Assembly (NCBI GenBank): GCA_002702655.1
Contig: PABB01000037.1
Coordinates: 1 to 42,863 of the forward strand
DNA length: 42,863 nucleotides
Source of the DNA: Planctomycetaceae bacterium
Lineage (GTDB): Bacteria > Planctomycetota > Planctomycetia > Pirellulales > Lacipirellulaceae
Direction: 5' to 3'
Position numbers and translations under genes: made by a program. How positions within the stretch are numbered: position 1 is the stretch's first letter; each line of letters starts with the position of its first letter. The notes under the pieces were generated by a model, which had not been told where the DNA came from, made no database searches, and saw only the letters and a list, made by a program, of their open reading frames with translations. Positions 1 to 7,268 of this stretch are shown one piece after another.

Positions 1-137
1 GGCACTCCATGAATTCTGGAAGCTGCACCGGCGTGAAACGCCTGCGCATTTCAACGCGGCGACAGATCACGGTTTCACCGCTTCGCCTTGAGTTGCTCGT
101 TAGGCTTCTGCCGCGCAGAAAGCGTGTACCCGGCGCC

Positions 138-164
138 GGCTCGGCAGGAGCCTCGCCCTCCCAG
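138..164. repeat. Possible dispersed GC-rich repeat with small hairpin
   Basis: A GC-rich stretch holding a 5-bp hairpin (GGCTC, loop GGCAG, GAGCC at 138-152) followed by CTCGCCCTCCCAG. From memory, phrases of this kind recur between genes in planctomycete genomes, but there is no second full copy in this window, so the repeat call rests on recollection. No gene is supported in 1-247. Confidence 0.3.
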
Positions 165-247
165 ACTGCAATGCTGCGCACTCGTTCTGTAGGGCAATGG
201 AGAGTCTCGCGGCTTTGCGGATCGCCCGGCAGGCCGGACAGCCTGAC

Positions 248-499
248 CTACTCGCGGCCAAAATCTTCCTTCAGCCCGTAGCGATGATAGCGCACGTTGC
301 GGGGGTTCATGGTGTGTCCCCAGCTGACCTGGGAGACGTCGACGCCCAGCGCGAGCGCCAGGCTCGTGCGCTCCGTCGGGGTGGGGAGCCAACGGCCGTC
401 GATGATGGCGGCCACGCGCTCGGCGGCCAGACCGCTGGCGGCCGCCAAATCGTCCAGCGAATGGGACGAGTTCTCAAACAGGGCGTCGATCGTTTTCAT
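248..499 (-). CDS. Small XRE-like helix-turn-helix protein
   Basis: An 83-residue protein whose central part (about residues 14-60) reads as a helix-turn-helix: SLDDLAAASGLAAERVAAII looks like helix-turn-recognition helix, followed by ERTSLALALGVDVSQV, the usual second half of a Cro/C1-type fold. A role in DNA binding is inferred from this. The C-terminal tail (GHTMNPRNVRYHRYGLKEDF) is hydrophilic and not recognised. The ATG at 499 was preferred to an in-frame codon at 538 because the extra 13 residues look non-coding; no strong Shine-Dalgarno is visible for either. The gene stands alone, divergent from the pyruvate oxidoreductase genes, so no target can be named. A weak dyad (TGAC-N6-GTCA, 570-583) about 70 bases upstream could be an operator. 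Confidence 0.6.
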   Translation of the reverse strand: MKTIDALFENSSHSLDDLAAASGLAAERVAAIIDGRWLPTPTERTSLALALGVDVSQVSWGHTMNPRNVRYHRYGLKEDFGRE

Positions 500-1069
500 G
501 GGTCCGTGCCATCGGCGGGCGACTGTTGCGATTCCCAAGTGGGATTTCGCGCGGAAGACAAGATGATTGTGACAAATTCGTCAGCGGCCCGCACTCAACT
601 TGCCTGCTAGCGGAAAACTCGGTGCAGTCGCCCGATCTTGGTGCGCGGTCGGCGTTTTCCCAGGCGGCGCCCCCGCCGCAGGAAATTCTTTGCGTCGCGG
701 CGCCCGCAGCCGTACAATGCGCTTAGTTACCGCGATTGCTCTTCATTTGCTCTTTATGATGCCGCTTGTCTGAATTTGGCAACAGTGCCCGAAGATTGCC
801 GCGATTTTGCTTCGGCGAGTTGCACGAGTGTCGAAGTTCGACGACTGCCTTTTCTGTTCGACAGCCTTGGGTCGAGCTTTGCCTCGCGATTGGCCGCAGC
901 AGCGTGGCGACCCCCGGTCGCCGTTGCCGCTGAGTTGAATTGCCGCGCCCGCGTCGTCGCTGGCGACGCCGGCTGAAGTTCTCGACCTACCGCGCCCGGT
1001 GCTGGCGCCGACGTTTCCGTCGGTCGCCGCTGCGCAGCGCGAATGCCCTCGCGAGGAGGCTCGCCGACC
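500..1069. other. Intergenic region between divergent genes
   Basis: 570 bases with no supported gene. It should hold the promoters of the HTH gene (leftwards) and the pyruvate:ferredoxin oxidoreductase genes (rightwards). A short AT-richer patch at 560-585 carries TGAC-N6-GTCA, and another at 735-785 carries TTGCTC and TATGAT, but these are only 13 bases apart and do not make a convincing sigma-70 promoter. Open frames crossing the region have no start signal or recognisable product. Confidence 0.5.
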
Positions 1070-3052
1070 ATGGCCACCGATTCGATTGACCAAGTGACCG
1101 ACGTGCCGGCCCCGCAGGCGGCCGACGGCAAATTCCAGTTTCCCGGCATCCCCACGACCTGCGACGGCGCCGAGGCCGTCGTCTGGGTCGAGACGCGCAT
1201 TTCGCAAGGCTCGGGGGCGTTTCCCATCACCAGCAGCACCACGATGGGCAGCGGCTTCAACGCCGCGGTCGCCGCCGGGGAGCCCAATCTGTGGGGCGAC
1301 CAACTCGTGTTCGTCGAGCCGGAAAGCGAACACTCCAGCGCGACGTTCTGCGAAGGCTTTGCCCTGGCCGGCGGGCGCGTGACGAACTTCACCTCGGGGC
1401 AGGGCCTCGTGCTGATGAAGGAGGTGCTGTACACGATTGCCGGCAAGCGCCTGCCGGTCGTGTTCAACATTGGCGCTCGAGCGCTCACCAGTCATAGCCT
1501 GAACGTGCACGCGGGGCACGACGACGTGATGAGCGTGGCCGACGTGGGCTGGGGCATGCTGCTGGCCCGCAACGCCCAGGAAGCGTGCGACCTGTGCCTG
1601 ATCGCCCGCCGCGCGGCGGAGGCCTCGCAGACGCCGTTCTTCAACATTCAGGACGGCTTTCTCACCACGCACACCGTCGAGAGCGTCAAACTGCCCGAGC
1701 CGGAGTTCATGCAGGCGTTCATCGGCAAGCCCGAGGACAAGCTCATCAACCTGATGGACACGGCCAACCCGCTGATGTCGGGGGTGGTGCAGAACCAAGA
1801 TTCGTACATGAAGGGCAAGATCGCCCAGCGGTGGTACTACGACCAGGTCCCCCCGGCGTTGGAAGAGGCGTTTGCCGAGTACGCCCGCGCGACCGGGCGC
1901 AAATACGATTTCGTCGACGCCTACCGCTGCGACGACGCCGAGTACGTGCTGGTCGGCATGGGCTGCTTTATGGAGACGGCCCAGGCGACGGTCGACTACC
2001 TGCGTAAGGAAAAGGGCATCAAAGCGGGGTGTTTGAACATCTACTGCTTCCGTCCCTTCCCCGCCGAGCGGATCGTGGCGGCGCTGAAGAACTGCGTGGC
2101 GTTCTCGGTGCTGGAGCGGATGGACGACCCGCTCTCCACCACAGGCAATCACCTGGCGCGCGAGATCAAAGCGGCCTTCTGCGACGCCCTGATCGGTCAG
2201 AACAGCCTGGAGAAGGTCGACCGCATCCCGCGGATTTACGGCGGCGCCGGCGGCCTGGGCAGCCGCGACGTGCGCCCCGGCGACATCCTGGCGATTTTCG
2301 ACAACATGATCCACGACACGCAGGACATGTTCTGCGTGGGCATCAAGCACAAGCTGGCGCTCGACGTGGTCGAGGATCCCGACCTGCGCCCCACGGGCGC
2401 GTTTTCCATGCGGGGCCACTCGGTGGGCGGGTTCGGCTCGGTGACGACTAACAAGGTCATCGCCACGATCGCGGGGCAGGTGTTCGGCAAAGACGTGCAG
2501 GCGTACCCCAAGTACGGCTCGGAAAAGAAGGGCTTGCCGACGACTTACTACCTGACGATCGCCGATTCGCACATTTACACGCACAGCGAATTGGAGGCGG
2601 TCGATCTGGCGGTGCTCAACGACACCAACGCCATGTTCAGCGGCAATCCGCTCAAGGGCATGGTCGACGGCGGCGCCGTCTTTATGCAGAGCGCCTACGA
2701 CAACCCGGTCGACGTGTGGGCGCGGATCCCCGAGCAGCACAAGCAGACGATCCGCGACAAGAACCTGCGGATCTACTTTGCCGACATGGTGAAGATCGCT
2801 CGCGAAGTCGCGTCGGTGGCCGACCTGGAAATGCGGATGCAGGGCATCGTGTTGTTGGGCGCGTTTCTCAAGCTGACGCCCTACGCCCAAACGTCCGGCA
2901 TGAGCGACGCCCAGGTCTACGAGGGGGTGGAGAAGGCGCTTCGCAAGTATTTCGGCAAACGGGGCGAGCAAGTCGTGCAGGACAACCTGACCTGCGTCAA
3001 ACGCGGCTACGAAGAAATGCAGGAGGTCAGCCGCGAGGTGATGGGCGCTTAG
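1070..3052 (+). CDS. Pyruvate:ferredoxin oxidoreductase, alpha-gamma chain (NifJ-like N-terminal half)
   Basis: A 660-residue chain matching the first half of the single-chain pyruvate:ferredoxin (flavodoxin) oxidoreductase NifJ. The alpha domain (about 20-260) has FPITSSTTMGSGFNAAVAAG and GARALTSHSLNVHAGHDDVM; a transketolase C-like domain follows (about 270-400, IYCFRPFPAERIVAAL), then the gamma domain (about 425-610) with RGHSVGGFGSVTTNKVIATI. With the next gene it would oxidatively decarboxylate pyruvate to acetyl-CoA and CO2 in the cytoplasm, passing electrons to ferredoxin or flavodoxin. The alpha-then-gamma order is that of NifJ, unlike 2-oxoglutarate enzymes in which gamma precedes alpha. 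The start at 1070 was chosen over 1043 because GAGGAGG (1053-1059) sits about 10 bases before it. Pyruvate as substrate is inferred from resemblance. Confidence 0.88.
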   Translation: MATDSIDQVTDVPAPQAADGKFQFPGIPTTCDGAEAVVWVETRISQGSGAFPITSSTTMGSGFNAAVAAGEPNLWGDQLVFVEPESEHSSATFCEGFALAGGRVTNFTSGQGLVLMKEVLYTIAGKRLPVVFNIGARALTSHSLNVHAGHDDVMSVADVGWGMLLARNAQEACDLCLIARRAAEASQTPFFNIQDGFLTTHTVESVKLPEPEFMQAFIGKPEDKLINLMDTANPLMSGVVQNQDSYMKGKIAQRWYYDQVPPALEEAFAEYARATGRKYDFVDAYRCDDAEYVLVGMGCFMETAQATVDYLRKEKGIKAGCLNIYCFRPFPAERIVAALKNCVAFSVLERMDDPLSTTGNHLAREIKAAFCDALIGQNSLEKVDRIPRIYGGAGGLGSRDVRPGDILAIFDNMIHDTQDMFCVGIKHKLALDVVEDPDLRPTGAFSMRGHSVGGFGSVTTNKVIATIAGQVFGKDVQAYPKYGSEKKGLPTTYYLTIADSHIYTHSELEAVDLAVLNDTNAMFSGNPLKGMVDGGAVFMQSAYDNPVDVWARIPEQHKQTIRDKNLRIYFADMVKIAREVASVADLEMRMQGIVLLGAFLKLTPYAQTSGMSDAQVYEGVEKALRKYFGKRGEQVVQDNLTCVKRGYEEMQEVSREVMGA

Positions 3053-3182
3053 CGATGGCGTCCTCGCCGTCCACGGCCAACCGGGGCAACTTCCGTCGAG
3101 ACGAGATGCGGCGTGGCCGCCGCCGCTAACGATCCCTCATATCGACAATCTCACATCTAACATCTCACATCGAGAGTTCATC

Positions 3183-4829
3183 ATGTCGACCGTCGATCAT
3201 CCGCGCTGCATGAACGAAGCCAGCGATCGCGATCCGTTTAACAACAACAGCTACGGGACGTTGGTCGATCGCGACTACGTGGAAGTCTCGCTGCCCGTGC
3301 TCGATGTGCGCGACTTCAACGACCGGATCATTCGCGGCTACGAGGAGGGCGGGGCCGAAAAGACGTTGCCCGCCGATCTGTCGACCGCCCGGTCCGTGAT
3401 CCCCGCGGGCACGGCGACGCTGCGCGACTTCAGCTACGTGGCGCCGGAGATCCCCCGCTATATCAACGACAACTGCACCGGCTGCATGGACTGCGTGACC
3501 GAATGCCCCGACACGGCCATCCTGGCCAAAGTGCTTAGCGAGCCCGAGTGGCAGCAGAAGCTCGATAGGATCGCCGATACCGAAGAACGAGCCAAGTTCG
3601 AAAAGTCGTGGTCCAGGCCCCGCAAGTACTACGACGGCCCGAAGAAGAAGGGCAAGGAAGGGGGCGTGTTCGCGATCGTCATCGACCCCAGCAAGTGCAA
3701 GGGCTGCGCCGAGTGCGTGACCGTGTGCGACGACCTGGCCCTGGAGATGATCCCCAAGACCGAGCCGGTGATGCGCGACATCCGCTCGGGGCACCGGCGG
3801 TTCAAAGAGTTCGGCCCCAGCGACGAGCAGTACATCAACGAGAATCTGCTGATCGACATGATGCTGCGCGAACAGACGCACGTGTACGTCGGCGGCGCCG
3901 GCAGTTGCGCGGGCTGCGGCGAGGGGACCGCCCTGCGGATGATGTGCGCCGCCACCGGGGCCAAGTACGGCAATGACTGGGGCATCGTGGCGGCCACGGG
4001 ATGCAACACCGTCTACACCTCGACGTATCCGTACAACCCGTATCTGGTGCCGTGGACCAACTCGCTGTTCGAGAACGCCCCGGCCGACGCCATGGGCGTG
4101 CGGTCGCGGTGGGACCAGATGGGCTGGAGCGACAAGCCGCTGTGGTGTATCGGCGGCGACGGCGCCATGTTCGACATCGGCTTTCAGTCGCTGTCGCGGC
4201 TGTTGGCCTCGGGGATGAACGTCAAGGTGTTCGTGCTCGACACCCAGGTCTACAGCAACACGGGCGGGCAGGCCTCCACGAGCACCTACACCGGCCAGAA
4301 CACCAAGATGAGCCTGCACGGCAAAGCGGTCGCGGGCAAGCAGGAGCGTCGCAAAGAGATCGCCCAGATCGCCATGATGCACCCCCGCACGTACGTCGCC
4401 CAAACCACCGCGGCGCACGCCAACCATTTCTACAAGGCGATCCTCGGCGCGTTGGAGTTTGACGGCCCGGCGTTGATCAACTGCTACACGACGTGCCAGC
4501 CCGAGCACGGCGTGGCCGACAATATGGCCAGCGACCAGGCCCGGCTGGCGGTCGACACGCGGGCGTTCCCGCTGTTGGTGCATGATCCGTCCAAGGGGGA
4601 CCGCATCAAAGACCGGCTCAGCCTGCAGGGCAATCCGGCACAGAAGGACGACTGGTACACGAACCCCAAGACGGGCGAGACGGTCGACTTCATCACCTTC
4701 TGCCGCAGCGAGGGGCGATTCGCCAAGCACTTTGATCGCGACGGCAACGCCAGCGAGACCCTACTGCGGGCCCAGGCCGACCGGCTGGAGAACTGGCACA
4801 CGCTGCAGGAACTGGCCGGGCTGCGGTAG
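3183..4829 (+). CDS. Pyruvate:ferredoxin oxidoreductase, ferredoxin-beta chain
   Basis: A 548-residue chain matching the second half of NifJ. A ferredoxin domain carries two Cys motifs, NCTGCMDCVTECP (about residues 96-108) and KCKGCAECVTVCD (about 171-183), expected to bind two [4Fe-4S] clusters; the usual proline after the last Cys is Asp in the second. The thiamine-diphosphate beta domain follows, with SCAGCGEG (about 241), ATGCNTVY, GGDGAMFDIGFQ (about 324) and DTQVYSNTGGQAS; these cysteines would hold the third, TPP-proximal cluster. It lies 130 bases after the alpha-gamma gene on the same strand and almost certainly forms one enzyme with it. The split falls between the gamma and ferredoxin domains of the classical single chain. 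Confidence 0.88.
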   Translation: MSTVDHPRCMNEASDRDPFNNNSYGTLVDRDYVEVSLPVLDVRDFNDRIIRGYEEGGAEKTLPADLSTARSVIPAGTATLRDFSYVAPEIPRYINDNCTGCMDCVTECPDTAILAKVLSEPEWQQKLDRIADTEERAKFEKSWSRPRKYYDGPKKKGKEGGVFAIVIDPSKCKGCAECVTVCDDLALEMIPKTEPVMRDIRSGHRRFKEFGPSDEQYINENLLIDMMLREQTHVYVGGAGSCAGCGEGTALRMMCAATGAKYGNDWGIVAATGCNTVYTSTYPYNPYLVPWTNSLFENAPADAMGVRSRWDQMGWSDKPLWCIGGDGAMFDIGFQSLSRLLASGMNVKVFVLDTQVYSNTGGQASTSTYTGQNTKMSLHGKAVAGKQERRKEIAQIAMMHPRTYVAQTTAAHANHFYKAILGALEFDGPALINCYTTCQPEHGVADNMASDQARLAVDTRAFPLLVHDPSKGDRIKDRLSLQGNPAQKDDWYTNPKTGETVDFITFCRSEGRFAKHFDRDGNASETLLRAQADRLENWHTLQELAGLR

Positions 4830-4856
4830 CGAATCGTCGGCATCAGATTCACCCTG

Positions 4857-4930
4857 CGTGCCACGGCCCTGTGAACCGTGCGAGGCGCTGACCGAGTTTG
4901 CGGTGCGCACGGCTCGCAGAGCCGTGGCAC
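4857..4930. repeat. Dispersed palindrome, copy 1
   Basis: GTGCCACGGC (4858-4867) and its complement GCCGTGGCAC (4921-4930) flank a nested perfect hairpin, CACGGCTC-GCA-GAGCCGTG (4908-4926). The core GCCACGGCTC/GAGCCGTGGC recurs at 10809-10841 after miaE, so this is a repeated intergenic element. Here it follows the pyruvate oxidoreductase genes and could end or stabilise their transcript, although no T-run follows. Confidence 0.7.
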
Positions 4931-5037
4931 GGGGAGGTCGCCGTAACCCGCTTGAATCGCCGCTTCGCCGGGGCAACCAGCAGGCGTTGGCCGCGGCAAG
5001 TCTTCCCCTGCGGCGCGCCGCGTCGTAGTCTAGCGGG

Positions 5038-6048
5038 ATGGACGCCAACACCACTACCAATTCCTCGGTCGCCATCATCGGCGCCGGCCTGTCTGGTCTC
5101 GTCGCCGCCCGCCGCTTGCGGGAGTCGGGCGTGGGCGCCGTCGTATTCGACAAAGGCCGCGGCGTCGGGGGCCGGATGTCGACCCGCCGCTCGCCGACGG
5201 GGGCTCGCTTCGACCACGGCGCCCAGTACTTTACGGTACGCGACGAGCGTTTCCGCACGCAGCTCAACGACTGGTTGGATGCGGGCATGGCGGCCAAGTG
5301 GGAGGGGCAGATCGCCGTGATCGAGAATGGCTCGATCGCCGTGTCGCCGATCCTGCGCGACCGCTACGTCGGCGTGCCGGGCATGAACGCGATCTGCAAG
5401 CACCTCGCCCGCGACATCGACGTACGGTGCGAGGTGCGCGTCGCTGCAGTCGAGCGCGTCGGCGACGCGTGGCGCCTTGTCGACGACAACGGCGCCGCGC
5501 TGGGCGCGTTCGGTCGCGTCCTGTGCACGGCCCCGGCGCCGCAAACGGCCGAACTGTTCGCCGCTGCTGCGGCCATCGCCGAACCGGCCAGTTCTGTCGA
5601 CATGCACAAGTGCTGGGCGGTGATGGCCCAGTTCGAGCAGCCGCTCTCTCCTGAGTTCGACGGCGCGTTCGTCAACGACGGGCCCCTGTCGTGGATCGCC
5701 CGCGATTCATCGAAGCCGGGGCGCGAGCGCCCCGACGGCGGCGAATGCTGGGTGCTGCATGGGTCGCAAGCGTACAGCGCCGCGAACATCGAGCGCAACG
5801 CGGAGGAGATTGCCGACGAGTTGCTGGCGGCGTTCTTCGCGGCCGCGCAGATTGAGCCCGCGGCGACGCGGCAGTTGGCCGCGCATCGCTGGCGATACTC
5901 CGCGCCCGAGGAACCGCTGGCGTCGCGGTTCCTGCGCGACGAGGCGATCGGCGCCTACGCAGCGGGGGACTGGTGCGGCGGTCCGCGCGTCGAGGGGGCG
6001 TACCTGAGCGGCCTCGCCGCGGCCGAAGCCATGCTGGGATTGGCGTAG
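5038..6048 (+). CDS. Renalase-like FAD-dependent oxidoreductase
   Basis: A 336-residue cytoplasmic protein of the COG3380/renalase-like amine oxidase group. The N-terminal FAD-binding Rossmann motif is VAIIGAGLSGLVAARRL (residues 11-27), followed by DKGRGVGGRMSTRR and FDHGAQYFTVRDERF, hallmarks of this group; the C-terminal AYAAGDWCGGPRVEGAYLSG is the second FAD-contact motif of such flavoproteins. Members are thought to oxidise reduced nicotinamide isomers or small amines, but the substrate here is unknown. The ATG at 5038 directly precedes the conserved motif. It lies just before a galactan-degrading pair with which it has no obvious link. Confidence 0.8.
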   Translation: MDANTTTNSSVAIIGAGLSGLVAARRLRESGVGAVVFDKGRGVGGRMSTRRSPTGARFDHGAQYFTVRDERFRTQLNDWLDAGMAAKWEGQIAVIENGSIAVSPILRDRYVGVPGMNAICKHLARDIDVRCEVRVAAVERVGDAWRLVDDNGAALGAFGRVLCTAPAPQTAELFAAAAAIAEPASSVDMHKCWAVMAQFEQPLSPEFDGAFVNDGPLSWIARDSSKPGRERPDGGECWVLHGSQAYSAANIERNAEEIADELLAAFFAAAQIEPAATRQLAAHRWRYSAPEEPLASRFLRDEAIGAYAAGDWCGGPRVEGAYLSGLAAAEAMLGLA

Positions 6049-6140
6049 CAGTCTGCCCTGCGTCGCCAGGGCCATCCTCGGGTCGCCAAGCCGCTGCAGT
6101 CCAACGCGGCCAACAATTCATCTCGTCATCGGTTTTCGCC

Positions 6141-7217
6141 GTGCCTGTGTCCATTTCTCACAATTCGCTCCGACGCATTGTGATCGGGTTGGCCTTCGTG
6201 TGCCCGTTGGCGGCGGCCGACGTCGTCGCGGACGATGAGTTTGCCATCGGCGCCGACGTGTCGTTCCTGCCGCAGGCCGAGTCGCAGGGCGTCGTGTTTA
6301 CCGACGGCGGTCAGGGGAAGCCGGGACTGCAGATCTTGCGGGACCACGGCTGCAATTGGATTCGACTGCGACTGTTCCATTCTCCCGATCGCTTGCCGAA
6401 CGATTTGCCGTACACGCTCTCGGCCGCCAAGCAGGCGAAAGCGCTCGGCTTCAAAGTGCTGTTGGACTTCCACTATTCCGACACCTGGGCCGACCCCGGC
6501 AAACAGTTCACGCCGGCGGCCTGGACGGACTTGGACCACGACGGGCTGGTGGCGGCGGTCGAAGCCTACACCCGCGACACGCTCGTCGCGTTTCACAACG
6601 CCGGCGTCATGCCCGAAATGGTGCAGATCGGCAACGAGGTGATCCACGGCATGCTGTGGCCGGACGGCAAGCTGCCGGACCGGTGGCCGGAGTTTGCCGA
6701 CTTGCTGAACGCCGGGATTCGCGGCGTGGCGGCGGCCGGCGATGACGCCACTCGCCCGCGCATCATGATCCACATCGACCGCGGCGGCGACGTCGAGCAG
6801 ACGCAGCATTTTTTCGATCGCTGCCACCAGCACGGCGTTGCATTCGACGTCATCGGCCAATCGTACTACCCGTGGTGGCATGGCAGTCTCGACGACCTGC
6901 GGGCCAATCTCGCCTTCATGGCCCGCGAGTACGACAAGGACATCGTGCTGGTCGAGGCGGCCTACAACTGGCGGCCCGCCGAGTACCGCGACAAGCCGGG
7001 CCCGTTTCCCGAGACGCCCGCCGGGCAGCGCGAGTTCCTCGCCGCCGTCCACGAGGCAGTGCGGCAGACGCCCCACGGACGAGGCAAGGGCCTCTTTTGG
7101 TGGGAACCTGCCGTGCCGCCCGGGCCGATTGCCAGTCGAGGGTTGTTCGACGACCAGGGCGCCGCGCTGCCCGCGCTTCGCGTGTTTGACGAGGCGGCGG
7201 CCAACGCGGAGAATTGA
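6141..7217 (+). CDS. Secreted GH53 endo-beta-1,4-galactanase
   Basis: A 358-residue exported glycoside hydrolase family 53 enzyme that would cut beta-1,4-galactan chains, as in pectin side chains. A signal peptide (about 1-31, RRIVIGLAFVCPLAAADVVA) is followed by IGADVSFLPQAE, typical of GH53. The acid/base Glu is E166 in VQIGNEVIHG and the nucleophile E272 in DIVLVEAAYNW, with DFHYSDTWADPGKQ between. Length matches the catalytic domain alone. The start is probably the GTG at 6141 (or 6147), as further upstream the frame runs into the previous gene. The next gene encodes a GH2 beta-galactosidase 51 bases on, suggesting a two-enzyme system that releases galactose from galactan. Confidence 0.85.
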   Translation: MPVSISHNSLRRIVIGLAFVCPLAAADVVADDEFAIGADVSFLPQAESQGVVFTDGGQGKPGLQILRDHGCNWIRLRLFHSPDRLPNDLPYTLSAAKQAKALGFKVLLDFHYSDTWADPGKQFTPAAWTDLDHDGLVAAVEAYTRDTLVAFHNAGVMPEMVQIGNEVIHGMLWPDGKLPDRWPEFADLLNAGIRGVAAAGDDATRPRIMIHIDRGGDVEQTQHFFDRCHQHGVAFDVIGQSYYPWWHGSLDDLRANLAFMAREYDKDIVLVEAAYNWRPAEYRDKPGPFPETPAGQREFLAAVHEAVRQTPHGRGKGLFWWEPAVPPGPIASRGLFDDQGAALPALRVFDEAAANAEN

Positions 7218-7268
7218 CGCCACGTTATCGCTTTGCTTGTCTGCTCCTCGTGAAGAGTTTGCTCTGCT

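Noticed and set aside
736-760. Sigma-70 promoter TTGCTC...TATGAT before the PFOR genes
   Set aside because: The spacer is only 13 bases, too short for a working pair.
743-2971. 742-codon open frame on the minus strand opposite the PFOR alpha-gamma gene
   Set aside because: It is antisense to a clearly conserved gene; its composition (His, Arg, Val, Leu-rich) is that of a shadow frame in GC-rich DNA.
3165-4730. 521-codon minus-strand frame opposite the PFOR beta gene
   Set aside because: Shadow of a conserved coding strand; no recognisable motif.
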